This document shows positions 34,766-43,928 of a DNA stretch of 64,000 nucleotides, piece by piece. Positions within the stretch are counted from its first letter, which is position 1; each line of letters begins with the position of its first letter. A program made the translations under genes and the position numbers. The notes beneath the pieces are model-generated. The model had not been told where the DNA came from. It worked only from the letters and a program-made list of their open reading frames with translations, and did no database searches. The stretch is from Anaerolineae bacterium (GTDB lineage Bacteria > Chloroflexota > Anaerolineae > Aggregatilineales > Phototrophicaceae): the NCBI GenBank assembly GCA_022820125.1, contig JAJEGA010000053.1, forward strand, positions 39,801-103,800. The letters run 5' to 3'.

Positions 34766-35860
34766 TCACTTTACATCCTCAAAGGCTTCCGTCGCGAGCT
34801 GTATACGAGTTCTCACCCGGTCCTCATCAGATGTTCGGTACCCAATTGCCGTCTTGAACTCTTCACTTTCTAGCAATTTACCAAACTCTGCTTCCATGTT
34901 TGACTTAATTGGCCCCTTCTCCAATCTACGGCCAACTCCTACCATAACTGAATCGAAGAGCGCCGCATTAACAGCGCGCGTCGGCTTGAAAGCACGATGT
35001 CCAATTTGCTCCAGCACCGTTCTGATCGTAATTGCAAAGAGATCCTCTAGCCGGTTTACCGAGTATTTCTGAAGCTTGCGATTCGCAGTCATAAATTCGT
35101 TCATGAATCCCTTCATCGGACGCTCATAGTGGCTAGAGTTGAAGTACAATGCAAAGAATCTAAGTATAAGTTCTTCGTCACGCCTGCGCTTGTGTTCTCT
35201 GCCAAACAGTTCGCGCCAAGCCTCGTTCTTGTTGAGTACAACAAGTAGATCACAGAACGGTCCGCGGAAACTCGCCGCTCTAATCTCTTGTGCCGAAAGA
35301 GGTGTAGCATTTGCGTTTAATCTCTGAAAGATCTCATATTGGCTGGAGCCGCCGTCATTGGGTTCATCCTGTTTGATGATTGTCGCGTGAATAATTGAGT
35401 CATCTAAGATTGCACTCTGTTCGTGTGTCAAGTCTCGATATCTCAAGCCTTCAAAATGCTCTCTAACGCCAACAAGCGCAAATTCCCTTTTGTCGAACAC
35501 GCCGTCGTAATAGCGTCGCAAGGTTTCCAATCTCTGATGTCCGTCTATTACCATTTGCACGTGGCTACCGTGCTCCCGGTAAAGAAATATGCCTGGAATG
35601 GGCAACCTCAGCAGCAATGATTCTATGAATTTAGAGGCACGTCGTATGGGCCATACATAGGCTCTCTGGAATTCGGGGCGGCGAATTGTTTTCTTTTTCA
35701 GCCTCCGAACGATACCGTCAACATCGTAGTCTATACCGAAGCTAGTTATCCTGTACTCTGAAACATCTACCGGCTCTTCATTATCGTCGGCATTTTCTAT
35801 ATCTTCGTCTTCGTATTCGACTGGTTCTTCCAATGTCTTTACGACTTCGCCTGCAATCAT
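34766..35860 (-). CDS. DUF262 (ParB-like/GmrSD-N type) protein, partner of HEPN gene
   Basis: 364 aa. An acidic N-terminal tail (about 10-35) precedes the DUF262 domain. The domain has RRPEFQRAYVWPIRRASKFI (about 60-79), LPIPGIFLYRE (about 87-97) and the diagnostic DGHQRLETL (106-114; usually DGQQRLTTL), in which D106, H108, Q109 and R110 are present. This fold is the nucleotide-binding and nuclease half of GmrSD and similar defence proteins. The DUF1524 HNH half often fused to it is not present. The C-terminal 200 residues (about 170-364) are helical and unrecognised. With the HEPN gene 3 bp downstream, it forms a compact two-gene defence or toxin-antitoxin candidate. Confidence 0.82.
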   Translation of the reverse strand: MIAGEVVKTLEEPVEYEDEDIENADDNEEPVDVSEYRITSFGIDYDVDGIVRRLKKKTIRRPEFQRAYVWPIRRASKFIESLLLRLPIPGIFLYREHGSHVQMVIDGHQRLETLRRYYDGVFDKREFALVGVREHFEGLRYRDLTHEQSAILDDSIIHATIIKQDEPNDGGSSQYEIFQRLNANATPLSAQEIRAASFRGPFCDLLVVLNKNEAWRELFGREHKRRRDEELILRFFALYFNSSHYERPMKGFMNEFMTANRKLQKYSVNRLEDLFAITIRTVLEQIGHRAFKPTRAVNAALFDSVMVGVGRRLEKGPIKSNMEAEFGKLLESEEFKTAIGYRTSDEDRVRTRIQLATEAFEDVK

Positions 35861-36036
35861 AATCCACCTCCTAGACGACAGGTCCGCAAATGCAAAGGCA
35901 GTATAGCATACTGGAAGAACATTTGAACTGTACAGACTCTCTTGCCTACCGCGCTATTCTATTCAACATCGATTAGCCGCCGCGTCATCGGCGCAGATTG
36001 AAGAGAGTGTAGCCCAGATTGGAGAATACGACGAAG

Positions 36037-36720
36037 CTAAACCAGCAGGTACTCCGCTTCGCTGCAAACCCGCAGCGTCCCGGCCAACTCGTGACCGAGG
36101 AAATGCGTCTGACCATCGACTTGCAGCTGCAGGGGACCCTTGAAGGGCGCGCGCATCACCAGGCGGAAGCGCTTGCCCGGCTCAAGGCGCAATTCGCTGA
36201 AGTAGCGCAGCTTGTGGGAGTCGTGGGTGTGCACGCGGCTGATGACGTAGTCGCGCTCGACCGCCACATCCGACAGCGGATAATCGATGACGCGCGACAT
36301 CGCGCCGTCGGCGGTCGGGATCGGTTCGCCATGCGGGCAGCGCTTGGGGTAACCGCTCATCTCATCCATCTTGTCCACCAGGACATCGCTGACGACCAAG
36401 CCCAAGTCATCGGCGTCATCGTGGACTTCGTGCCAGCCGAAACCCATGACATCGACAAGGAAGCGCTCCACCAGCCGGTGACGGCGGATATTGGCGAGCG
36501 CCTCGCGCTTTCCCGCTTCGGTCAGGCGGATGCCGCGGTAAGGCTCGTGGTCGAGATAGCCGGCGTTTTTCAATCGCTGAACCATGCGGGTGACGGCGGG
36601 CGCCGAGACATGCATTTCTTCCGCTAAGGCAGAGGTGGAGACGTAGGGACTTTCCGGCTGGTAGTAAGCAATGCGAAAGGCTTCCGCCAGATATTCCTGC
36701 ATGGAGTCGGTCGCGGTCAT
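36037..36720 (-). CDS. DtxR-family metal-dependent transcriptional regulator
   Basis: 227 aa from the ATG at 36720, after GATAGAGAGAGAC. A start 15 codons upstream is also open. The N-terminal winged helix is typical: YVSTSALAEEMHVSAPAVTRM (about 26-46), then RLKNAGYLDHEPYRGIRLTEAGK. A dimerisation and metal region follows (HRLVERFLVDVMGFGWHEVHDDAD), then CPHGEPIP and a C-terminal FeoA/SH3-like domain. DtxR/MntR proteins repress metal-uptake genes when Fe or Mn is abundant. No transporter gene is adjacent in this window, so its target is unknown. Confidence 0.9.
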   Translation of the reverse strand: MTATDSMQEYLAEAFRIAYYQPESPYVSTSALAEEMHVSAPAVTRMVQRLKNAGYLDHEPYRGIRLTEAGKREALANIRRHRLVERFLVDVMGFGWHEVHDDADDLGLVVSDVLVDKMDEMSGYPKRCPHGEPIPTADGAMSRVIDYPLSDVAVERDYVISRVHTHDSHKLRYFSELRLEPGKRFRLVMRAPFKGPLQLQVDGQTHFLGHELAGTLRVCSEAEYLLV

Positions 36721-36954
36721 GTCTCTCTCTATCCACCGCAACGGCAAATTGGACGTCCCCATCAAATATAAACCGATTCACCGGCGCTTCGCAAGCGTAA
36801 ACTTGGCATTTGGCGACGGTATATCGAAGTCGGCGGAAACATAACTTTAGCACCGAGTACACCGAGAAATAATGATGGCGCCGAGAAAGTTGAGCGGGAT
36901 ATGACCAGCGCTTTGCATTCTGCCATGATGAAGGGCATTGGCAGCGCGCTTTTG

Positions 36955-37530
36955 TCAGGGCTTGAAGCCGAGCGATTCAAGCAGCGCCTCAAGCTGACGC
37001 AGCAACGCCGCCTGCGCGCCGTCGTTAATCAGCGTATGGTCGGCCATTGCGATCGGGCCGCCTTTTTCCAGCGCCTCGATTTCTTGGATGTCGCGTTCGT
37101 AGGCCTCGCGCGCGGTCAATGGGCGCTCGGGGCGAGCCGACAGCCGCTGATAGCGCAGCTTGCGGGGCGCGGCTACCGCGACGAGAAGCAGCGGCGCCCC
37201 CAGCTCTGCCAGGAGCAGCTTGTACTCGCTGAAGCTGTATAAGCCGTCGATGATGATGCTCTGATGTCGCGTTAGCGCGTCCTTCAAGGCCGGCAGCGAG
37301 ACGACCGCCATTGCCGCCATGCCATGTCGGGCGCGCAGTTCCTCGCGCGCAATGCGCTCATTGCCTGGATTGACTTCCAAGCCCCGCGCTCGCACTTCAT
37401 CGACGACGACCGCGCCGAAGCGCAAGGTGTAATAACCGCGAGCGCGCAGATGTTCGGCGCAGACGGTCTTGCCCGCGCCCGGCATGCCGACCAGCGCCAG
37501 CGCTCTGGAGCCTTCATTTGCTTTCGCCAT
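36955..37530 (-). CDS. AAA/P-loop kinase-like protein, UPF0200-like
   Basis: 191 aa from the ATG at 37530. A codon 6 residues upstream is also in frame. The Walker A motif is GMPGAGKT (about 14-21). Blocks resembling UPF0200/dephospho-CoA-kinase-like proteins follow: a GxVVVDEVRARGLE strand (about 39-50), IIIDGLYSFSEYKLL (about 88-102), RYQRLSARPERPLT (about 120-133) and ADHTLINDG (about 158-166). These are small nucleoside or metabolite kinases of uncertain substrate. It is transcribed in the same direction as the DtxR gene. Confidence 0.75.
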   Translation of the reverse strand: MAKANEGSRALALVGMPGAGKTVCAEHLRARGYYTLRFGAVVVDEVRARGLEVNPGNERIAREELRARHGMAAMAVVSLPALKDALTRHQSIIIDGLYSFSEYKLLLAELGAPLLLVAVAAPRKLRYQRLSARPERPLTAREAYERDIQEIEALEKGGPIAMADHTLINDGAQAALLRQLEALLESLGFKP

Positions 37531-37668
37531 CCGTCCTCGCCTCAGCATTAAAGGGCGACGCGCCGAATTATACCGTCAGCGCCCGCGGCAACCTAGTTGG
37601 GATCGGGCGCGAGACCTGATAAACGGGATAGTGTATATGAGGCAAGCGCCGGACGCGGGAGGACGCCA

Positions 37669-38130
37669 ATGAAGGAATGCATGAGCTGCGCGCTGATGCA
37701 AAAGCGGGACGCTGGCGAAGCGCCACCCTGGGACAGCATCTATCGCAGCGAATATTGGGATGCCGCGCACGCTTACAACACCTCATATCTCGGCTGGCTG
37801 GTACTGGTGGCGCGGCGGCATATCGAATCGCTGGACGAGCTGACCCCCGCTGAAGCGGCCGATCTGGGCGCGCTGCTTCGCGAGCTTTCCCTGGCGCTGA
37901 AAAAGCATACCGGCTGCCTGAAGACCTACATCATGCAATTCGCCGAATCGGATGAGCATCCGCACGTGCATTTTCACATCGTGCCGCGCATGCCCGAGCA
38001 AGCGCCCGACGACATCGCTTACCGGGTGATGCGCCACCTGGGCCTGCCAGTAAGCGAGCGCTGCAGCGAAGACGACATGAATGCGCTGGCTTTGGCGATT
38101 CGGGCAGAGCTTGAAGCGATGCGGCATTAA
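37669..38130 (+). CDS. HIT family nucleotide hydrolase/transferase
   Basis: 153 aa. The ATG at 37669 is chosen because GGGAGGACG lies just upstream. The histidine triad is HPHVHFHIVPRM (around residues 104-115), with a Cys pair CMSC at the N terminus that is common in HIT proteins. The family cleaves AMP- or other nucleotide conjugates. The gene stands alone between the kinase gene and the LIV operon. Confidence 0.9.
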   Translation: MKECMSCALMQKRDAGEAPPWDSIYRSEYWDAAHAYNTSYLGWLVLVARRHIESLDELTPAEAADLGALLRELSLALKKHTGCLKTYIMQFAESDEHPHVHFHIVPRMPEQAPDDIAYRVMRHLGLPVSERCSEDDMNALALAIRAELEAMRH

Positions 38131-38366
38131 CTATATCCGACTCGCCGCCGCCGGCGCGGCAAGAAGCGCTCAGCGCCGCCCGGTGATGCCCCCTCATCAA
38201 ACGCGCTTGACCCGGCTTGGACGCGTTTGCCTCTGTAGTCTCGGTCTGCTATCTTTGTGACTGACAGATCAGGCGGGGAATCGGTCGACTGACAGTCCGT
38301 GTCGGCGGTCTGCGTCGGCGCGCCCAGGGGCTCGCCCTTGCCGCCTTCCTAATACAGAGGTGATCC

Positions 38367-39137
38367 GTGCCGGTTAAGCTGCATGTCGATGAAATCTCGC
38401 TGAATTTCGGCGGCATACAGGCTTTGGATGCGGTCGAATTCAAGATCAATTCGGGTGAGATCTTCGCCGTGATCGGACCGAATGGCGCCGGCAAGACCAG
38501 CCTCATCAACAGCATCAACGGCTTTTACAGTCCTCAGCGGGGACGCATCTTATTTGAAGATACAGACATTTCCCACTTGCCGCCGTATCAACGGGCGAAG
38601 CTGGGCATATCCCGCACCTTCCAGAACATCGCGCTCTACACCAACGCCACCGTGCTCGACAACCTTATGGCGGCGCGGCATATCCACATGAAGACAAACA
38701 TGCTGGCGGGCGCCCTCTTTTGGGGTCCGGCGCAGCGAGAGGAAATCGCTCATCGGCGGCGGGTCGAAGAGATCATCGACTTCCTGGAGCTGGAGCCTAT
38801 CCGCAAGTCGATCGTCGGCACGCTCAGTTACGGCTTGCGCAAACGGGTTGAGCTGGGTCGGGCGCTGGCGCTGGAGCCGACGCTGCTGCTGCTGGACGAG
38901 CCGATGGCCGGCATGAATATCGAAGAGAAAGAGGATATGGCGCGCTACATCCTCGATATTCATGAGCTTCAGGGCACAACGATCATGCTGATTGAGCACG
39001 ACATCGGCTTGGTCATGGATATCTCACACCGCATCGCCGTCATTGATTTCGGCCTCAAGATCGGTGAAGGCGCGCCCGCCGAGATTAGCCGCAACCAAGC
39101 GGTCATTGATGCCTACCTGGGCGAGGGCGAGCATTGA
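38367..39137 (+). CDS. livG: LIV-type ABC transporter ATP-binding protein (LivG)
   Basis: 256 aa. The GTG at 38367 follows AGAGGTGATCC. Walker A is GPNGAGKTS (about 37-45), the signature is LSYGLRKRVELGRAL (about 150-164), and Walker B is LLLLDEPMAGMN (about 171-182). The insert between the Walker motifs (LPPYQRAKLGISRTFQN) is typical of LivG-type proteins of the hydrophobic amino acid family. The signature differs slightly from the usual LSYGQQR. It couples ATP hydrolysis to uptake by LivH and LivM. The acyl-CoA synthetase gene starts 1 bp after this one. Confidence 0.93.
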   Translation: MPVKLHVDEISLNFGGIQALDAVEFKINSGEIFAVIGPNGAGKTSLINSINGFYSPQRGRILFEDTDISHLPPYQRAKLGISRTFQNIALYTNATVLDNLMAARHIHMKTNMLAGALFWGPAQREEIAHRRRVEEIIDFLELEPIRKSIVGTLSYGLRKRVELGRALALEPTLLLLDEPMAGMNIEEKEDMARYILDIHELQGTTIMLIEHDIGLVMDISHRIAVIDFGLKIGEGAPAEISRNQAVIDAYLGEGEH

Positions 39138-39138
39138 G

Positions 39139-41136
39139 ATGGCTCTGTCTTCGGCGCAGCCGCAGCCTATCCCTTATCGCCAGGCGACGCCGGGCAAGGT
39201 CTACACATCGCTGTTGGATAAGCAGATCAGACCCTTGCGCCCCGAAGAGAACACGCTCTCCAAAGCCTTCCTGCGGCGCGTCGGCGAATTGGGCGCAGAA
39301 GTGGCGCAGCGCAAGAAGCGTTACGGCATCTGGCAGGAATACAGCTGGCGCGAGCTTTATGAGCAAGTGGTCGATTTCGGCAATGGTCTGCTCGAGCTGG
39401 GCTTGAGCGCGGGCGATACGCTGGTCATCATCGGCGAGAACGACCCGGAGATGTACTGGGCGCAGATCGCGGCGCACGCCCTGCACTGCAAGACCTGCTG
39501 CGTCTTCAGCGATGCCAGCCCCCAGGATATTCATTATGTGATTCATTCGGTGGACGCCACCATCGTCTGCGCCCACGATCAGGAGCAGGTCGACAAGATG
39601 CTGGAGCTCAGAGCGCGCCTGCCGCAGATTCTCAAGGTCGTCTATTGGGAAGAGCGCGGCATGTGGTCTTACGAAGACGACGACTGGCTGGCGAGCTTCG
39701 GCGCTGTGCAGGCGCTTGGCGCCGCCTATCGCCTAGCGCAGCCGGGGCGTTTCGACGAGATGGCGCTTTCGACTGAGCCCGGCGACACGATCATCCTCAG
39801 CATGACCTCAGGCACGACCAGCCTGCCCAAATTCGCCGAGGTCACGCATCACCAACTCGTCTACGGGCACGCGCTCAACGATGAATATGTCGACTCGCGG
39901 CGGGAAGACAACTGGCTGTCTTTCAGCCCCATGGCTTGGCTGGCGGAGCAGGCTTTTGGCTTCGCCAGCCATCTGCTGAATGGCGTGCAAGTGAACTTCC
40001 CCGAGGGCCCCGAGACGGTGCCGACCGATATGCGCGAGATTGCGCCGGCCGGTTTGCTCTTCCCCAGCCGCGTCTGGGAGAATCTGGCGCGCGTTGTACA
40101 ATTCCGCATCAACGACAGCAGTCCGCTAAATCGCCTGATGTACCGCCTCTTTATGCCAATCGCCTACCGCGCCATCGATTTGGAAGATGAGCACCGCGCG
40201 ATTCCGCCGCCGCTGCGCCTGCTGCGCTGGTTGGGCGAATACGCCATCTTTGAGCCCCTGCGCGACAAGCTGGGCTTGACGCGGGCGCGCAATGTGCTGA
40301 CCGCCGGCGCCATGCTGAGCGCCGATATCATCCGCTTCTTCCGCGCCATTGGCATTGAATTGCGCCAGTTATACGGTTCGACCGAGACCATAGGCACGGT
40401 GCATCTGCGCGGCGATGTTCGCTTCGAGACCGTCGGCGTGATCGTGCCGGGCGTCGAGATCAAGATCGCGGAGAATCAAGAAATCCTCATCCGCACCAAG
40501 GCGCGCTTCAAAGGCTATTACAAGCAGCCGGATAAAACCGGTGAAGCGCTCGATGTTGAAGGCTGGTATTACACCGGCGACGCGGGCCACATGGACGAAA
40601 AGACAGGCCATCTGATCTACCTGGAGCGCGTCAAGGATCTGATTGAATTGGCGACCGGCGAGAAATTCAGCCCGCAATATATTGAAGGGCGCGCGAAATT
40701 CAGCCCCTACGTGCAAGACATGATGACGATCGGCGGGGCGGATATGGACTTCGTCTCGGCGATTATTGTGATCGACTTTCAGAATGTCTCGCGCTGGGCG
40801 GAGAAACGGGGCATCGCTTTCACCACCTATGTCGATTTGTCGCAGCGGGAAGAAGTCTATGAGATCATCCGCGGCGAGCTGCGGGCGATCAACAATTCGC
40901 TGCCAGCTTATTCGCAGGTCAAGCGCTTTGTCATCCTGCATAAGGAATTCGACGCCGATGAAGCTGAACTGACGCGGACGCGCAAGCTGCGGCGGGGCGC
41001 CCTGCAAGCGAAGTATCGCGAGCTGCTGGAGGCGATCTATGGCAGGCGGCGGCAGGTGCGTGTCAGCGCCGAGGTGAAGTACCGCGATGGGCGCGCCGGC
41101 ACAGTGGAGACGGAGCTGAGAGTGGCCGATGTTTGA
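39139..41136 (+). CDS. Long-chain acyl-CoA synthetase/AMP-forming ligase in LIV operon
   Basis: 665 aa from the ATG at 39139, immediately after the livG stop. An earlier codon in the same frame lies inside livG and is rejected. The N terminus (about 35-70) is of the long-chain fatty-acid:CoA ligase type. The AMP-binding signature reads MTSGTTSLPKFAEVTH, differing from the usual TSGTTGxPKG. The later motifs QLYGSTETIG, YYTGDAGHMDE and YLERVKDLIELATGEKFSP are standard. It should activate a carboxylic acid to its CoA ester using ATP. Being inside a transporter operon suggests that it acts on the imported substrate. Confidence 0.9.
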   Translation: MALSSAQPQPIPYRQATPGKVYTSLLDKQIRPLRPEENTLSKAFLRRVGELGAEVAQRKKRYGIWQEYSWRELYEQVVDFGNGLLELGLSAGDTLVIIGENDPEMYWAQIAAHALHCKTCCVFSDASPQDIHYVIHSVDATIVCAHDQEQVDKMLELRARLPQILKVVYWEERGMWSYEDDDWLASFGAVQALGAAYRLAQPGRFDEMALSTEPGDTIILSMTSGTTSLPKFAEVTHHQLVYGHALNDEYVDSRREDNWLSFSPMAWLAEQAFGFASHLLNGVQVNFPEGPETVPTDMREIAPAGLLFPSRVWENLARVVQFRINDSSPLNRLMYRLFMPIAYRAIDLEDEHRAIPPPLRLLRWLGEYAIFEPLRDKLGLTRARNVLTAGAMLSADIIRFFRAIGIELRQLYGSTETIGTVHLRGDVRFETVGVIVPGVEIKIAENQEILIRTKARFKGYYKQPDKTGEALDVEGWYYTGDAGHMDEKTGHLIYLERVKDLIELATGEKFSPQYIEGRAKFSPYVQDMMTIGGADMDFVSAIIVIDFQNVSRWAEKRGIAFTTYVDLSQREEVYEIIRGELRAINNSLPAYSQVKRFVILHKEFDADEAELTRTRKLRRGALQAKYRELLEAIYGRRRQVRVSAEVKYRDGRAGTVETELRVADV

Positions 41137-41208
41137 TTTCACCACCGCGCCTTATTTTACAAATGATGGTAGGGGCCTTTAGCTGCATCGCCCGCCAGGA
41201 CGCCGCCA

Positions 41209-42393
41209 ATGAGCGAATTCATCTATCGCAATAAACAGCAACTGACTTGGGCGCTGTACGCCGTCGCAACGGTATTGCTCGTGCTATTCATTGGCGATCA
41301 ACTGGCGGGGAAGAAAGCGGCGCGCATCGCGCAGACCTTGATCTCGGGCTTGCTGGTTGGCGGCGTCTACGGACTGGTGGCGCTGGGCATCGTGGTCATC
41401 AACAAGGCGTCGGGCGTCTTCAACTTCGCGCACGGCTGGATGATGGTCGTCGGGGGGATGATCTTTTGGAGCTTTTTCACCGTCAGCGAAATATCGCTCG
41501 CGGGCGCCGGCTTGCTGTCAGCGGCGACCATGCTGATGATCATGACGACGGTCAGCTATCGGGACCTGCTCAAGCAGCGCAACCTGGCGATCACGGCTGG
41601 CGGCGCGCTTGCACTAACCGCGCTGATGACGGTCGGCGGCATTGAATTGCGCTGGCTGCACGCGCTTGCCGGGACTTTCGCCGGCGCCATTTTGACCGGG
41701 CTGGCGGTGGAGCGTTTCACTATTCGGCCGCTGATTGGGCAGCCCTTATTCACCGCCGTGCTGATGACGCTGGCGGTGGCTGAAGTGCTGCACGGCGTGA
41801 CGCAGATCGCCTGGGGCACGGTTGAGCTGAACCTGCCGGTATTTGTCAATCCACAGACGAACAGCCGCTTCAAACCGATTCGACTGGAGGCATTTAGAGA
41901 AGCGCTTGATGGCATCGCCATCATCCGCGTCGAGTTGGTCATCGCCTTTGTACTGGCGCTGCTCGCCTTCATCGGTTTCATCCTCTTCTTTCGTTATACC
42001 AGCGTGGGGCTGGCGATGCGGGCGACCTCGGAAGATCAACAGCTGGCGCAATCGGTGGGTTTGCGCGTCCGCGTGATTCTGGCGATCACCTGGGCGGTGG
42101 CCGCCTTCCTGGCGAGCATCGCCGGGGTCTTGCAAGGCGGCGCGGTTGGCTTGTCGCTGAACATCAGCTTCGTTGCGCTGCGCGTTTTCCCGGCGGTGCT
42201 GCTTGGCGGGCTGGAGTCGATCACGGGCGCATTGGCAGGCGGCATCATCATCGGCATCGTCGAGCAGTTTGGCACGCTGCTCAATTCTTCGGAGCAGGTT
42301 GGCACCAACCTGGCGCCCTACGCCGTCTTGATGCTGGTGCTGGTCATCCGGCCCGACGGCTTGTTTGGTCAGAAGCGCATTGAGCGAATCTAG
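41209..42393 (+). CDS. livH: LIV-type ABC transporter permease (LivH)
   Basis: 394 aa with about ten hydrophobic segments. The region QTLISGLLVGGVYGLVALGIVVINKASGVFNFAHG (part shown; about 44-78) is the family start, and RATSEDQQLAQSVGLRVRV (about 268-286) is the cytoplasmic coupling loop. It is about 85 residues longer than E. coli LivH, owing to extra hydrophobic segments around residues 90-150. It forms the transmembrane channel with LivM. An AGGA site lies 8 bp before the ATG. Confidence 0.93.
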   Translation: MSEFIYRNKQQLTWALYAVATVLLVLFIGDQLAGKKAARIAQTLISGLLVGGVYGLVALGIVVINKASGVFNFAHGWMMVVGGMIFWSFFTVSEISLAGAGLLSAATMLMIMTTVSYRDLLKQRNLAITAGGALALTALMTVGGIELRWLHALAGTFAGAILTGLAVERFTIRPLIGQPLFTAVLMTLAVAEVLHGVTQIAWGTVELNLPVFVNPQTNSRFKPIRLEAFREALDGIAIIRVELVIAFVLALLAFIGFILFFRYTSVGLAMRATSEDQQLAQSVGLRVRVILAITWAVAAFLASIAGVLQGGAVGLSLNISFVALRVFPAVLLGGLESITGALAGGIIIGIVEQFGTLLNSSEQVGTNLAPYAVLMLVLVIRPDGLFGQKRIERI

Positions 42394-42410
42394 CAGGAAA
42401 CAGAGCGGAC

Positions 42411-43832
42411 ATGGCCAACATCAATCCGGCGGGCGTATTCGATACGACATACGAAGAGGATATGTTGATCGATCGCACGCGGCGCGACAAACTGTGGAAG
42501 AATCTCGCCTTTCTGGCGCTGCTGCTTCTGCCGCTGTTTTCGGTTTCGGGTCCGCTGGGCTTGAAGCTAATCAGCGACCAGTATGTTGGTTTGATCGCGC
42601 GCGTATCGATCTTCGTCATCGCGGTCCAGGGCTTGAATCTGCTGGTCGGCTATACCGGGCAGATGTCGCTGGGGCATGCCGCCTTCATGGCAATAGGCGC
42701 TTATGGCTCGGCGATTATGGCGCGCGAGCTGGGCTTCAGCTTCTGGGCGGCGCTGCCGGCGAGCGCTCTGCTGACCGGCTTGATCGGCTTGCTCTTCGGT
42801 TTGCCATCGCTGCGCGTCAAGGGATTCTATTTGGCGATGGCGACGCTGGCGGCGCAATTCATTATCCCCTGGGCGCTGCGCTATCCCCTGGAGGATTTAA
42901 CCGGCGGTACGCGCCCGTTGAGCGTCCCGGCGCCAATTATCGGACCCTTCTTGCCTTACGCTGATGACGCCATCAGCGATGACGCGCCGCTGATATTCGA
43001 GGCCGGCGATCGCTATTTCGTCGATGTAATTTCCCTGCGATTCGCTCAGATCGAGGGCGCCTACCCCGCCATCGAATTGGTCAACCCCGGCGGCTTGGTT
43101 GTGCCAGCCGGCGATGTCAATATGACCATCCACGAAGACGCCGAGGGCAATACAACCGGGATTTCGTACATCGCCAGCAAAGCCGGCGAGTATCGCGTCG
43201 CCGTCATCGCGGACGGCTCGACTACAAGTTTCGCAGCGCAGGTCAGCCGCAGCAAGGCGCTAAGCTTCGCCAGTGATATCGCCATGTATTATCTTATCGT
43301 GCCGCTGGCGGCGCTGCTGATGTTCCTGGCGCGCAATATCATCCGGACGCGGACGGGGCGCGCCTTCATTTCCGTGCGCGACAACGACCTGGCAGCCGAA
43401 TTGCTGGGCATCAATGTCTTCATCACCAAGCTGCGCGCCTTCTTCTTGAGCGCGGTTTATGCCGGAATCGCCGGCTGTCTGCTGGCTTTCGAGCGAAACA
43501 GCCTGTCGCTGGATATGTTTCAGCTTGACGTCTCGATCGAGATGCTGGCGATGCTGATCATCGGCGGCGCCGGCTTCCCGCTGGGGGCGATGTTCGGCGT
43601 CACCTTCATTCGGCTGCTGCAAGAGGCGGCGATTCCGATGCTGCGCCCATGGCTGGCGGATCTGCTGCCCCGAGTCTTCCCTTTCATCGATGCGGTCAAT
43701 ATCACCAGCGCGATCAACCCGATACTCTTCGGCGGCGCCCTGATCATCTTTCTGGTGCTGGAGCCGCGCGGCATCGCCCACCGCTGGGAGGTTTTCAAGG
43801 TCGCCTGGAAGCTCCGCCCTTATTCCTATTAG
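42411..43832 (+). CDS. livM: LIV-type ABC transporter permease (LivM) with extracytoplasmic insert
   Basis: 473 aa. The segments YTGQMSLGHAAFMAIGAYG (81-99) and RTGRAFISVRDNDLAAELLG (about 314-333) are diagnostic of LivM. Between residues about 184 and 286 there is an insert without hydrophobic helices, with beta-sandwich-like content (for example YFVDVISLRF and KAGEYRVAVIADGS), so it probably lies outside the membrane. Ordinary LivM proteins are shorter and have only a short loop there. It pairs with LivH in the operon, 17 bp upstream. Confidence 0.92.
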   Translation: MANINPAGVFDTTYEEDMLIDRTRRDKLWKNLAFLALLLLPLFSVSGPLGLKLISDQYVGLIARVSIFVIAVQGLNLLVGYTGQMSLGHAAFMAIGAYGSAIMARELGFSFWAALPASALLTGLIGLLFGLPSLRVKGFYLAMATLAAQFIIPWALRYPLEDLTGGTRPLSVPAPIIGPFLPYADDAISDDAPLIFEAGDRYFVDVISLRFAQIEGAYPAIELVNPGGLVVPAGDVNMTIHEDAEGNTTGISYIASKAGEYRVAVIADGSTTSFAAQVSRSKALSFASDIAMYYLIVPLAALLMFLARNIIRTRTGRAFISVRDNDLAAELLGINVFITKLRAFFLSAVYAGIAGCLLAFERNSLSLDMFQLDVSIEMLAMLIIGGAGFPLGAMFGVTFIRLLQEAAIPMLRPWLADLLPRVFPFIDAVNITSAINPILFGGALIIFLVLEPRGIAHRWEVFKVAWKLRPYSY

Positions 43833-43928
43833 TTGCCAAGCGAGCGCGATTGGCATAAGCTAAGGACAGTGGAACGCGCGGAAGACCTTGGATTTGCTGC
43901 ATCTAATTGATATGGAAGGAAAATGGAC

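Noticed and set aside
36019..36627. A plus-strand open frame opposite the DtxR gene
   Set aside because: The minus-strand DtxR protein has a complete winged helix and metal-binding region. The plus-strand product shows no family pattern.
38992..39138. An upstream start of the acyl-CoA synthetase inside livG
   Set aside because: It would overlap 146 bp of livG in another frame, and the added residues have no family similarity. The ATG at 39139 directly follows the livG stop.
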